DNA from: an uncultured Bacteroidales bacterium
GTDB lineage: Bacteria > Bacteroidota > Bacteroidia > Bacteroidales > Bacteroidaceae
Assembly (NCBI GenBank): GCA_902803195.1
Contig: CADCOX010000412.1
Location: 1-5,647 of the forward strand
Reading direction: 5' to 3'
Length of the DNA: 5,647 nucleotides
The notes below the pieces were generated by a model. The model was not told where the DNA came from and made no database searches. It saw only the letters and a list, made by a program, of their open reading frames with translations. Position 1 is the stretch's first letter, and each line of letters starts with the position of its first letter. This document shows, one piece after another, positions 1 through 5,586 of the stretch. Position numbers and translations under genes: made by a program.

Positions 1-22
1 ACGCTTGACCCTTCAAGAAATA

Positions 23-87
23 CGGAGTAAATTTTATCCAGAAAATTAATATATAATACATGCTATTTACTGAGTTAATTTACTCCG
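23..87. repeat. Inverted repeat with AT-rich core
   Basis: CGGAGTAAATT at 23-33 is the exact reverse complement of AATTTACTCCG at 77-87. The arms enclose 43 bases of strongly AT-rich DNA, including AATTTTATC (30-38) and AATTAAT (44-50). Further TTTACT copies lie at 66-71, 79-84 and 100-105. It may be a long-loop hairpin, the arms of a small repeat element, or a protein-binding region; no T-tract makes it an obvious terminator. Confidence 0.6.
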
Positions 88-162
88 CATTATTGCGTAT
101 TTACTTTCAGTGTCGAATCTTTCCGCTCGACCTCTGGTCGCTTGACACTTCAAGAACGTTTC

Positions 163-181
163 CGCTCGGCTTTGCCGCTTC
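163..181 (+). repeat. 19-bp dispersed repeat, left copy
   Basis: CGCTCGGCTTTGCCGCTTC is repeated exactly, in reverse complement, at 5568-5586. It contains a short CGGC-TTT-GCCG hairpin. GAAGAAC follows at 201-207; the right copy has the same GAAGAAC on its matching side, so the shared element is larger than 19 bp with a variable middle. Confidence 0.85.
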
Positions 182-223
182 TTCGAGCGACAGCGAGTCT
201 GAAGAACATTTCAATTTTCAAAG

Positions 224-2506
224 ATGAATCGTCGTTTTTTTGCGTTCGCGCTCTGCTTTAGCAGTATATTCTGCGTCACCTTCGCGCAGCCCACGCTTAT
301 CCCTGCGCCCCAGTCCTTGCACATGGGCACCGGCACCTTCGAAGTCCCCGACCTCGTCGAGGTCGCCTATGGCGCGCCGCAGTTGTCGCCGGCTGCCGAC
401 TACCTCGTGGAGAGCCTTCGACAGGAGGCCGCCCTTCAGGCGCAGGCTCTGCGCAGCAAGGCGGGCGCCATCGTCCTCGCACTCCAGAAGCGCGGGGCGT
501 CCGGGGCCTACCGCCTCGCCATCACCCCCGAGGGCATCCGCCTCACGGGGGCCGACCCCTCGGCAGTGACCAACGGCATCGCCACCCTGCGCCAGCTCGT
601 CCTGCAATATGGACGCCACCTGCCCCTCATGACCATCGACGACAGTCCCCGCTTCTCGTGGCGAGGCTTCCACCTCGATGTGTCGCGCCATTTCTTCACC
701 GTCCCCGAGGTCAAGCGCATCCTCGACCTTATGGCGCTCTACAAGCTCAACCGCTTCCATTGGCATCTGACCGACGACCAGGGCTGGCGCATCGAGATCA
801 AGAAATACCCACTGCTGACGGAGCGCGGAGCATGGCGCGTCTTCAACGACCAGGACACCGTCTGCATGCGACAAGCCGCGTCGACCGACGACCCGTCGAT
901 GCTCGTCCCGCGTGATGCCGAGCGCACCCGCATCGTAGGTCCCGACACCCTCTACGGCGGCTTCTACACCCAGGAGCAGATTCGCGACATCGTCGCCTAT
1001 GCCCGCCAGCGCGGCATCGAGACCATCCCCGAGATCGACATGCCCGGCCACTTCCTCAGTGCCATCGAGTACTACGACGGCATCTCCTGCTTCCCACAAG
1101 TGGGCTGGGGCGAGTTCTTCACGACACCTCTCTGCCCGGGCAAGGACAAAACCCTCGCCTTCTGTCGCGACGTATGGGACGAGGTCATCAGCCTCTTCCC
1201 CTTCGAGTACGTCCACATCGGCGGCGACGAGGTCCTCAAGGACAACTGGAAGCGGTGCCCCGACTGCCAGCGACGCATCCGCGACCAACACCTCAAGGAC
1301 GAGTTTGAGCTGCAGGCGTGGTTCATCCACGAGATGGAGACCTACCTCAACCGCCACGGGCGCAAGATGATGGGTTGGGACGAGATTCTCGAGGGAGGAC
1401 TCTCACGCACGGCCACCGTCACGTGGTGGCGCACATGGGTGCCCGAGGCTCCCCTTGAGGTCACGGCCCAGGGCAACGACGTCATCTTCTGCCCCGGCTC
1501 GCCCATGTATTTCTCGCAGAAGGAGCAGAAAGGCAACCTACGCGACGTCTACGACTACGACCTGCAGCCCGCAGGCATGACCGCCGCCCAGCTCCGCCAC
1601 ATCCGCGGCGTGCAGGGCAACCTCTGGTGTGAGTACATCCCCACCCTCGACCGCGCCTTCTATCAGTATTTCCCACGCGTCATGGCGCTCTCCGAACTCG
1701 CGTGGACCCAGCCGTCACGCAAGGACTACGACGATTTCGTCCGTCGCATGACCAGCCACTTCAGCCTCCTCCACCGCCTCGGCGTCCTCTACCACACGCC
1801 CAGCCTCGAAGGCTTCTACGGCATCAATGCCTTCACCTCGCAGGGCACGCTCAACGCCACCTGCGCCGACCCCTCGGCCATCATCCGCTACACGACCGAC
1901 GGCAGCCTGCCCACAGGCTCATCGCCCCGATATACTGGTCCCGTCGTCGTCGACGAGTCCACCGACTTCGCCATCCGCCTCTTCCAACCCGACGGCCGTG
2001 GGGGCGAGACCGTGCGCGCGGCCTTCGTCAAGCAGGGCTATCTCGAGCCGCTCGCCAACGAACCCTCAGGGCTCGAGCCTGGGCTCCGGGCCACGTGGTA
2101 TGACTTCCGTGCCTTCGAGTGCGACACCCTGCACCGCTGCCCCGTGCGAGCCGTCTATCCCGTCGAGGATGTCGTCATCCCGACTGAGGTCAGAGGTCAC
2201 ATCGGTCTCATCGTCAGCGGCTACCTCGTCGTGCCGACCGACGGCGTCTACACCTTCGCCCTCAAGAGCGACGACGGCAGCCTGCTCAAGATTGACGGCA
2301 ATATGGTTGTCGACAACGACCATCCCCAAAGCCCTCATGAGGAAATCGGTCAGCAGGCCTTGCGCGCGGGCGTACATAAAATAGAGGTACGCTACTACGA
2401 CCACAACGGCGGCATGCTACGCCTCCACGTCCTCGACCCCGAAGGCCACCTCCTGCCTCCCGCCACCATCTATCGGCGGACGCCCATCACTGAATCAAAC
2501 AGGTAG
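224..2506 (+). CDS. Secreted beta-N-acetylhexosaminidase, glycoside hydrolase family 20, with C-terminal PA14 domain
   Basis: This 760-residue enzyme should release terminal beta-linked N-acetylglucosamine or N-acetylgalactosamine from glycans outside the cytoplasm. Residues 1-21 form a signal peptide (RR, hydrophobic core, TFA|Q cleavage); there is no lipobox. Residues about 22-130 fit the GH20 N-terminal alpha/beta domain. The catalytic barrel starts near 140 with WRGFHLDVSRHF (substrate-binding Arg155), then HWHLTDDQGW at 179-188, and HIGGDE at 331-336, where Asp335-Glu336 are the family's catalytic pair for substrate-assisted hydrolysis. NLWCE at 466-470 supplies the conserved active-site Trp. 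Residues about 530-605 resemble the chitobiase/hexosaminidase C-terminal beta-sandwich, and about 615-750 a PA14 domain (DGVYTFALKSDDGS), often linked to carbohydrate binding. The start is the only Met that gives a full signal peptide; no Shine-Dalgarno is visible. The gene is very rich in C at third codon positions, more than its neighbours. No SusC/SusD genes lie in the window, so the substrate is open. The GH20 call is secure; the domain edges are approximate. Confidence 0.96.
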   Translation: MNRRFFAFALCFSSIFCVTFAQPTLIPAPQSLHMGTGTFEVPDLVEVAYGAPQLSPAADYLVESLRQEAALQAQALRSKAGAIVLALQKRGASGAYRLAITPEGIRLTGADPSAVTNGIATLRQLVLQYGRHLPLMTIDDSPRFSWRGFHLDVSRHFFTVPEVKRILDLMALYKLNRFHWHLTDDQGWRIEIKKYPLLTERGAWRVFNDQDTVCMRQAASTDDPSMLVPRDAERTRIVGPDTLYGGFYTQEQIRDIVAYARQRGIETIPEIDMPGHFLSAIEYYDGISCFPQVGWGEFFTTPLCPGKDKTLAFCRDVWDEVISLFPFEYVHIGGDEVLKDNWKRCPDCQRRIRDQHLKDEFELQAWFIHEMETYLNRHGRKMMGWDEILEGGLSRTATVTWWRTWVPEAPLEVTAQGNDVIFCPGSPMYFSQKEQKGNLRDVYDYDLQPAGMTAAQLRHIRGVQGNLWCEYIPTLDRAFYQYFPRVMALSELAWTQPSRKDYDDFVRRMTSHFSLLHRLGVLYHTPSLEGFYGINAFTSQGTLNATCADPSAIIRYTTDGSLPTGSSPRYTGPVVVDESTDFAIRLFQPDGRGGETVRAAFVKQGYLEPLANEPSGLEPGLRATWYDFRAFECDTLHRCPVRAVYPVEDVVIPTEVRGHIGLIVSGYLVVPTDGVYTFALKSDDGSLLKIDGNMVVDNDHPQSPHEEIGQQALRAGVHKIEVRYYDHNGGMLRLHVLDPEGHLLPPATIYRRTPITESNR

Positions 2507-2541
2507 CCCACAGGCGCTCCGCACAAACTTATCGTTTCCTA

Positions 2542-2549
2542 TACCTTTG
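2542..2549 (+). promoter_or_regulatory. Candidate -7 promoter element for the lipoprotein-regulator unit
   Basis: TACCTTTG matches the Bacteroidota primary-sigma -7 consensus TAnnTTTG exactly. It sits 28 bases before the lipoprotein ATG, which would give a leader of roughly 20 bases. A matching TTTG at -33 is not evident at the usual 19-21 base spacing, so the element rests on one box. It implies that transcription of this gene does not depend only on read-through from the hexosaminidase gene. Confidence 0.5.
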
Positions 2550-2577
2550 CTGCCGAAATCCTCAATCAGAACCAGAC

Positions 2578-4038
2578 ATGAAGAAGCTACCCATCCTCTC
2601 CATCCTCATCATGGCCCTCGTGGCATGTTCCCGACAATCCTCGCAGCCCTCGTCGGCCCTTCCGATATGGGAACGCAAGAGTGCTCCTGCCGTCATCCTT
2701 GGGCGCTATATCAACTGGCAGCCAGGCGACAAAAGCTATCCTCCGGGGTTCTGGGGCAATCAAGGCAATCTGAAAGGCAATGCTTTCCCCAAAATCACCA
2801 TTGATTCCACCGCTGGACGCTTTACCTTGGAGTGGGACATCTGCTACCCGCTGAAACACAATTTTCATGGCTGGTCGCTCATCCTTTTCCCCGGCGATAC
2901 CGTCAAGCTGGATGTCAACCGTGCTGCTCTCGCTGATTACGAAGCCTATATGAAACCTCCTGCCGACAACGTCACTACTTTGAAGTTGCAGGAACTCTGG
3001 AACAAGGCCGTGCGCATCGAAGGCGGCACCTTTGAGCAGCCCCTGCCCATTCACATAAGAGGAATGGAGCTGGGAGTCAGTCGCGACTATGCTGAAACCC
3101 ATGCTCACGACACCTTTGATGAATGGCGCGAGGTGTGCTGGAGTGAGTTTCAGGATGTCGTCAAGCAGTTGGATTCGCTCAACCTCTCAACAAGCGAAAA
3201 AGACTATCGCCGGATGCTGATTGAGCAGGATTACTTAAACAAGCTCAGGAATTTCATGTTCGTGAAGAAAAGCTGGAAGATGGTCACGGACAAAGACTCG
3301 CTCGACATGTATGAGCAGCAGTTCACCTTCAAGGATCCCCATGCCGCCGAACTGACCTATTATCGCAGCATCACCGGTTTCTACGCTTGTCTTGCCAATC
3401 TATTTAATGAGGGAAAAGAGTACATCGAGGCCAATGGGCTCGAGACGTCGCCACTCGGACGTTGGTTCAAGGAGCTCGACGAGGCCCATGCCGTGATGAA
3501 TCGCGTGAAAGCCAAGGAGCCTGTGAGCGACAGCGAACTGAACGCCCTTGCGCCTGAGTTCCAAGCACAAATCCGTGAAGTGCAAGCGCAATTGCAGCAG
3601 GAGGCAGACGACAGCAAAGGCAAGACATGCGACCTGCCGGAAGGTGAGCCACAGGAGTGGTTGCCGAAAATCGTTGCCGAGCACAAGGGGCATTTCGTCT
3701 TCGTGGATTTCTGGGCCACATGGTGCGGCCCTTGCCGAGTGGGAATGAAGGAGATGGAGCAGATGAAGGATGAACTGACGGCACGCGGTGTGGACTTCAT
3801 CTACATCACCGACACCAGCAGCAGCACCGACGAATGGCTGAAGTGTGTTGGCCAGCACGCCGGCGACCACTTTATCGTACCCAAAGACAAGATGAAGGAG
3901 ATGCAAATCCCCGACTACGACAACGCCATCCCCCACTACCTCATCTACGACCGCGAAGGCAAGCTCGTAAAGGCCATCGTTGGCTGGCCAGGCTTGGAAG
4001 AGATGAAAGCGAAACTGACAGAAGCCCTAAAGGACTAA
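2578..4038 (+). CDS. TlpA-like thioredoxin-fold lipoprotein (thiol-disulfide oxidoreductase)
   Basis: This 486-residue protein is probably a lipid-anchored periplasmic thiol-disulfide oxidoreductase. Residues 1-17 are a lipoprotein signal peptide ending in the lipobox LVAC, with Cys17 as the lipidation site. The residues after Cys17 (SRQSSQPSS) lack the acidic surface-export signal of some Bacteroidota lipoproteins, so a periplasmic-facing location is more likely. Residues about 18-350 form a long region with a beta-rich first part and a helical second part that I do not recognise with certainty; many Bacteroidota TlpA proteins carry such an N-terminal domain. The thioredoxin fold covers about 360-486: VDFWATWCGPC with active-site Cys383 and Cys386, and the expected cis-proline at Pro452 (AIPHYLIYD). 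The partner and the substrate (cytochrome c maturation, reduction of periplasmic proteins, or other) cannot be read from sequence. The ATG at 2578 gives the intact signal peptide; no Shine-Dalgarno is seen. Eight bases separate its stop from the next gene, suggesting co-transcription. Confidence 0.93.
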   Translation: MKKLPILSILIMALVACSRQSSQPSSALPIWERKSAPAVILGRYINWQPGDKSYPPGFWGNQGNLKGNAFPKITIDSTAGRFTLEWDICYPLKHNFHGWSLILFPGDTVKLDVNRAALADYEAYMKPPADNVTTLKLQELWNKAVRIEGGTFEQPLPIHIRGMELGVSRDYAETHAHDTFDEWREVCWSEFQDVVKQLDSLNLSTSEKDYRRMLIEQDYLNKLRNFMFVKKSWKMVTDKDSLDMYEQQFTFKDPHAAELTYYRSITGFYACLANLFNEGKEYIEANGLETSPLGRWFKELDEAHAVMNRVKAKEPVSDSELNALAPEFQAQIREVQAQLQQEADDSKGKTCDLPEGEPQEWLPKIVAEHKGHFVFVDFWATWCGPCRVGMKEMEQMKDELTARGVDFIYITDTSSSTDEWLKCVGQHAGDHFIVPKDKMKEMQIPDYDNAIPHYLIYDREGKLVKAIVGWPGLEEMKAKLTEALKD

Positions 4039-4046
4039 GCAGTCAA

Positions 4047-4631
4047 ATGAAGAAGGATTTTAACACCTACAAGGAAGGGCTTGACCTGGAGTTCCTGCGC
4101 GCATACTGTATGGAACACGGGGAGAGGCGCGTGATGGAGCGGGGCGAGACGCTGGAGGAGGCGGGCGAACCGTCGCGGTGGGTGGCCTACGTGGAACGCG
4201 GTTGCTTCAAGTACATGGTCCACAACGATGAAGAGGGTAAGGACTACTGCACAGGCTTCGTCTTCGAGGGTGAGTTTGTGGCCGACTACCCATACTGTCT
4301 GGATAATGATATAGCAGAGGTAAGCATCGAGGCGGAGATGCCCTGCGAGGTGCGCGTCATCGAAGGCGCAGAGCTCCAACGCATGTTCGACGAGGACACG
4401 GAGAAGATGCGCATCGGTTGCCAACTCATGCGCAACCTTTTCAAGATGGTCTATGCCCGCGATCTCGACCACTACCGCTACTCCGCCCGCGGCCGCTACC
4501 GCCGGTTGCTCGAACGCTGTCCGCAGGTGGTGCAGCAGCTCGCGCTGAAGGACATCGCCTCGTTTCTCAACATCACGCCCGTTTATCTCAGCAAGATTCG
4601 TAAAGAAATGACATTCGAATCGGGAGCATAG
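4047..4631 (+). CDS. Crp/Fnr-family transcriptional regulator
   Basis: The product is a 194-residue DNA-binding regulator. Residues about 20-115 fit the cyclic-nucleotide-binding-like beta-barrel (GETLEEAG, then YVERGCFKYMVHNDEEGKDY, then GEF at 75-77). Residues about 165-188 form the C-terminal helix-turn-helix (LALKDIASFLNITPVYLSKI), in the form common in Bacteroidota members of the family. The Arg-Ser/Thr pair used by E. coli CRP to bind cAMP is not evident after GEF, and the N-terminal cysteine cluster of FNR is absent, so the ligand is unknown. The reading frame is open upstream to a Met at 3834, but that part overlaps the lipoprotein gene and encodes arginine-rich shadow sequence, so I start at 4047, where the family similarity begins. 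The ATG lies 8 bases after the lipoprotein stop; AAGGA at 4030-4034 is a weak, distant ribosome-binding candidate. Linkage suggests it may regulate its own operon, which is inference only. Confidence 0.92.
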   Translation: MKKDFNTYKEGLDLEFLRAYCMEHGERRVMERGETLEEAGEPSRWVAYVERGCFKYMVHNDEEGKDYCTGFVFEGEFVADYPYCLDNDIAEVSIEAEMPCEVRVIEGAELQRMFDEDTEKMRIGCQLMRNLFKMVYARDLDHYRYSARGRYRRLLERCPQVVQQLALKDIASFLNITPVYLSKIRKEMTFESGA

Positions 4632-4713
4632 GAAATTATGTTTGCACTATACCTGGCAAGAAGGAATTAGACGAAGTCAAATGACGTTTGGCAGATATAA
4701 TAGCCCGAAATGA

Positions 4714-4727
4714 TAAAACTAGTTTTA
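4714..4727. promoter_or_regulatory. Perfect 14-bp palindrome downstream of the regulator gene
   Basis: TAAAACTAGTTTTA is its own reverse complement. A palindrome of this size could bind a dimeric regulator such as the adjacent Crp/Fnr protein, but it does not match the CRP or FNR consensus sites of E. coli and could be chance in AT-rich DNA. Confidence 0.3.
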
Positions 4728-4735
4728 GAGTTGCA

Positions 4736-4786
4736 CCCTCGGCATCCGATTTCCGAGCATCGCCGAGGGCTTCTTCATGCTTTTTT
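4736..4786 (+). terminator. Candidate terminator of the lipoprotein-regulator operon
   Basis: CCCTCGGC at 4736-4743 pairs perfectly with GCCGAGGG at 4762-4769 across an 18-base loop. A T-rich stretch follows, ending in six T at 4781-4786. An alternative shorter stem, CTCGG (4738-4742) with CCGAG (4753-4757), also exists. It lies about 105 bases after the regulator stop. The T-run is about 11 bases from the stem, so termination is plausible rather than clear. Confidence 0.45.
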
Positions 4787-4789
4787 GCG

Positions 4790-4797
4790 TAACTTTG
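4790..4797 (+). promoter_or_regulatory. Candidate -7 promoter element for a non-coding transcript
   Basis: TAACTTTG is an exact match to the Bacteroidota -7 consensus TAnnTTTG and lies directly after the hairpin and T-run, as expected for the start of a new unit. No TTTG is seen at the -33 spacing. No credible coding region follows, which is why a small RNA is considered. Confidence 0.4.
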
Positions 4798-5024
4798 CAG
4801 CGAAAAACAAGAAGTCTATTTCCAATGGACGCTTGTGGACGCTGACGGAATATATTAAGACGGAGATAAAAAAGGTTTGTATAGTAATACTTGATTTCAA
4901 TAAAGCAGTTAGTAAACGAAGACCTATAGGCACATTGGCCCTGATTACCCACGCGCTTATACCTCGACTGCTACGGCTAAGATCATCTTGCTTTGCATTC
5001 TCGGAGCGCTGGGAAGTCATCTTT

Positions 5025-5047
5025 GAAAAAGACACTCAGTCTTTTTC
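5025..5047. repeat. Nine-base-pair hairpin with A-tract and T-tract arms
   Basis: GAAAAAGAC at 5025-5033 pairs perfectly with GTCTTTTTC at 5039-5047 around the loop ACTCA. The A-run before and T-run after the short core resemble a bidirectional terminator, though the GC-rich core is only three pairs. It sits 7 bases upstream of the next hairpin. Confidence 0.55.
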
Positions 5048-5053
5048 TTTGAT

Positions 5054-5085
5054 GCCACGTCGTGAGACGAGGCGGGGCTTTTTTT
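5054..5085 (+). terminator. Candidate intrinsic terminator
   Basis: GCCACGTC at 5054-5061 pairs with GACGAGGC at 5066-5073 around the loop GTGA, with a single A-A mismatch. GGGGC and then seven T (5079-5085) follow. The run of A after that would act as a T-tract on the minus strand. It could end the putative small RNA at 4804-5085 or stop read-through from the regulator gene. Confidence 0.5.
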
Positions 5086-5094
5086 AAAAAAAAA

Positions 5095-5108
5095 CTTTAC
5101 AGGTAAAG
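5095..5108. promoter_or_regulatory. Short dyad CTTTAC-AG-GTAAAG
   Basis: Six-base perfect inverted arms are separated by two bases, directly after the terminator-like A-run. ACCTGTAA, the reverse complement of its TTACAGGT part, recurs at 5639-5646 near the end of the window. It might be an operator or a repeat boundary; nothing more can be said. Confidence 0.25.
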
Positions 5109-5160
5109 ATTCATGCTCAAAAGCGTATAAGGATAGAATAAGACACCCGTTGGACCAAGC

Positions 5161-5181
5161 GAAGAAGTTCTTCATAAGAAC
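5161..5181. repeat. Small overlapping hairpins with GAAGAA/TTCTTC arms
   Basis: GAAGAA-G-TTCTTC (5161-5173) overlaps GTTCTT-CAT-AAGAAC (5167-5181). The following CGAGTCT at 5182-5188 is also present at 194-200 in the left leader, next to GAAGAAC. This may be a degenerate end of the same repeat family. Confidence 0.35.
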
Positions 5182-5270
5182 CGAGTCTTGAAAAAAAATA
5201 TGAATGAAGGCATAGCTTCCACTCCTTACTGAATTTTATCACTTAATTAATTGTATATTAACTAATTGAT

Positions 5271-5307
5271 AAGCGTGGAGGCTATTCATTTTACCTCCAC
5301 TCCGCTT
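5271..5307 (+). repeat. Hairpin within the GTGGARGC cluster
   Basis: GTGGAGG (5275-5281) pairs with CCTCCAC (5294-5300) across a 12-base loop. The flanking AAGC (5271-5274) and GCTT (5304-5307) can extend the stem past a three-base TCC bulge. It competes with the 14-bp pairing of 5275-5288 with 5356-5369. Confidence 0.55.
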
Positions 5308-5343
5308 CCACCGCTTGAGAACAAATGATTCTATGGAGACTGA

Positions 5344-5369
5344 GTGGAAGCTATTTGAATAGCCTCCAC
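5344..5369. repeat. Near-perfect 26-base palindrome
   Basis: GTGGAAGCTATT (5344-5355) pairs with AATAGCCTCCAC (5358-5369) around TG, with one A/C mismatch. Its two halves also pair perfectly with sites on either side (5212-5224 and 5275-5288), so it is the hub of the cluster. Confidence 0.7.
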
Positions 5370-5470
5370 AAGTGTAAACCACTGGTTACCAATTTATTCA
5401 ATGGTGTTTTGAAGCAAATAGTGGAAGCAAGGTGCAAGTTCATATATTTCGAGTTTCGCATATGCTCAAC

Positions 5471-5550
5471 TTATGAGGTTATGAGGTTATAAGGTTATAA
5501 GGTTATGAGGTTATGAGGTTATGAGGTTATAAGGTTATGAGGTTATGAGG
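5471..5550. repeat. Tandem array of ten 8-bp units, TTATRAGG
   Basis: Ten uninterrupted copies fill exactly 80 bases. The only variation is G or A at position 5 of the unit, in the order G G A A G G G A G G. The period is not a multiple of three, and every reading frame on both strands hits a stop, so it is non-coding. Such arrays can change copy number by slippage. TCAACTTAT (5466-5474) and ATAAGTTGA (5587-5595) form a perfect 9-bp inverted pair around it. Confidence 0.95.
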
Positions 5551-5552
5551 TT

Positions 5553-5571
5553 CTTCGCACTAAAGGCGAAG
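5553..5571 (+). repeat. Short hairpin after the tandem array
   Basis: CTTCGC (5553-5558) pairs with GCGAAG (5566-5571) around a 7-base loop. It forms the variable middle of the right-hand dispersed repeat and overlaps the GTTCTTC end at 5550-5556. Confidence 0.45.
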
Positions 5572-5586
5572 CGGCAAAGCCGAGCG
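5568..5586 (-). repeat. 19-bp dispersed repeat, right copy
   Basis: GAAGCGGCAAAGCCGAGCG is the exact reverse complement of 163-181. On the minus strand it is followed, after a variable stretch, by GAAGAAC (plus-strand GTTCTTC at 5550-5556), as in the left copy. A 19-base perfect match outside coding DNA in a window this small is very unlikely by chance. Confidence 0.85.

Larger units (their letters stand above)
1..207 (+). repeat. Repeat-rich leader of the hexosaminidase gene, with three related hairpin units
   Basis: CGCTTGACNCTTCAAGAA occurs at 2-19 and 139-156, differing at one base. TTCCGCTCG occurs at 121-129 and 160-168, each time followed by a small hairpin and CGCTT. The hairpin is CGACC-TCT-GGTCG (128-140) in one copy and CGGC-TTT-GCCG (167-177) in the next, so the stem is kept although its bases differ. 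CTTGA-CACT-TCAAG (141-154) forms another small stem. The last unit ends in GAAGAAC at 201-207, just ahead of the gene start. I see no strong TAnnTTTG promoter here. The region could be an intergenic repeat, a structured mRNA leader, or the end of an upstream unit. Confidence 0.7.
4804..5085 (+). ncRNA. Possible small-RNA transcription unit, unassigned
   Basis: This stretch runs from just after a TAnnTTTG motif to a hairpin followed by seven T. It has no credible protein-coding frame. Visible features are an 8-base direct repeat TGGACGCT at 4826-4833 and 4836-4843, the palindrome CCTATAGG near 4923-4930, a possible AGCAGT/ACTGCT pairing near 4905 and 4968, and two hairpins at the end. I do not recognise the hallmarks of RNase P RNA, tmRNA or SRP RNA, and I cannot judge 6S RNA by eye. 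It could equally be untranscribed spacer; the case rests only on promoter-like and terminator-like ends. Confidence 0.25.
5212..5428. repeat. Cluster of seven GTGGA(A/G)GC-type repeats in both orientations
   Basis: GTGGARGC occurs on the plus strand at 5275-5282, 5344-5351 and 5421-5428. On the minus strand (GCYTCCAC) it occurs at 5215-5222, 5304-5311 and 5362-5369, with a near copy CCTCCAC at 5294-5300. Longer pairings are perfect: 5212-5224 with 5342-5354 (13 bp) and 5275-5288 with 5356-5369 (14 bp). The density and the mixed orientation suggest binding sites or a structured RNA rather than chance. Confidence 0.75.

Noticed and set aside
218..1357. Antisense open frame of 379 codons across the hexosaminidase gene
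   Set aside because: It lies fully opposite the GH20 coding region, has low-complexity Val/Ala/Asp/Leu-rich sequence without a known domain, and is explained by the strong third-position C bias of the real gene.
2476..2522. Stem GCGGACGCC with GGCGCTCCGC as a terminator of the hexosaminidase gene
   Set aside because: Pairing needs a bulge and a 28-base loop, part of it lies inside the coding region, and no T-tract follows.
2524..2531. Minus-strand TAAGTTTG as a promoter for antisense transcription into the hexosaminidase gene
   Set aside because: It has a single -7-like match without a clear -33 box; the chance level is too high to support it.
3834..4046. 71-codon upstream extension of the Crp/Fnr regulator
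   Set aside because: It overlaps the thioredoxin-domain coding region in another frame, is arginine-rich shadow sequence, and family similarity starts at the Met at 4047.
4637..4644. TATGTTTG as a promoter just after the regulator gene
   Set aside because: It matches TAnnTTTG but has no -33 partner and no plausible gene start close downstream; a short motif like this is expected by chance in AT-rich DNA.
4710..5087. 125-codon plus-strand frame as a protein gene
   Set aside because: It has no domain, signal peptide or ribosome-binding site, and it includes a hairpin with T-run, a promoter-like motif and two terminator-like hairpins.
5471..5550. CRISPR array
   Set aside because: The units are 8 bp, directly adjacent, with no unique spacers; it is a simple tandem repeat, and no cas genes are present.
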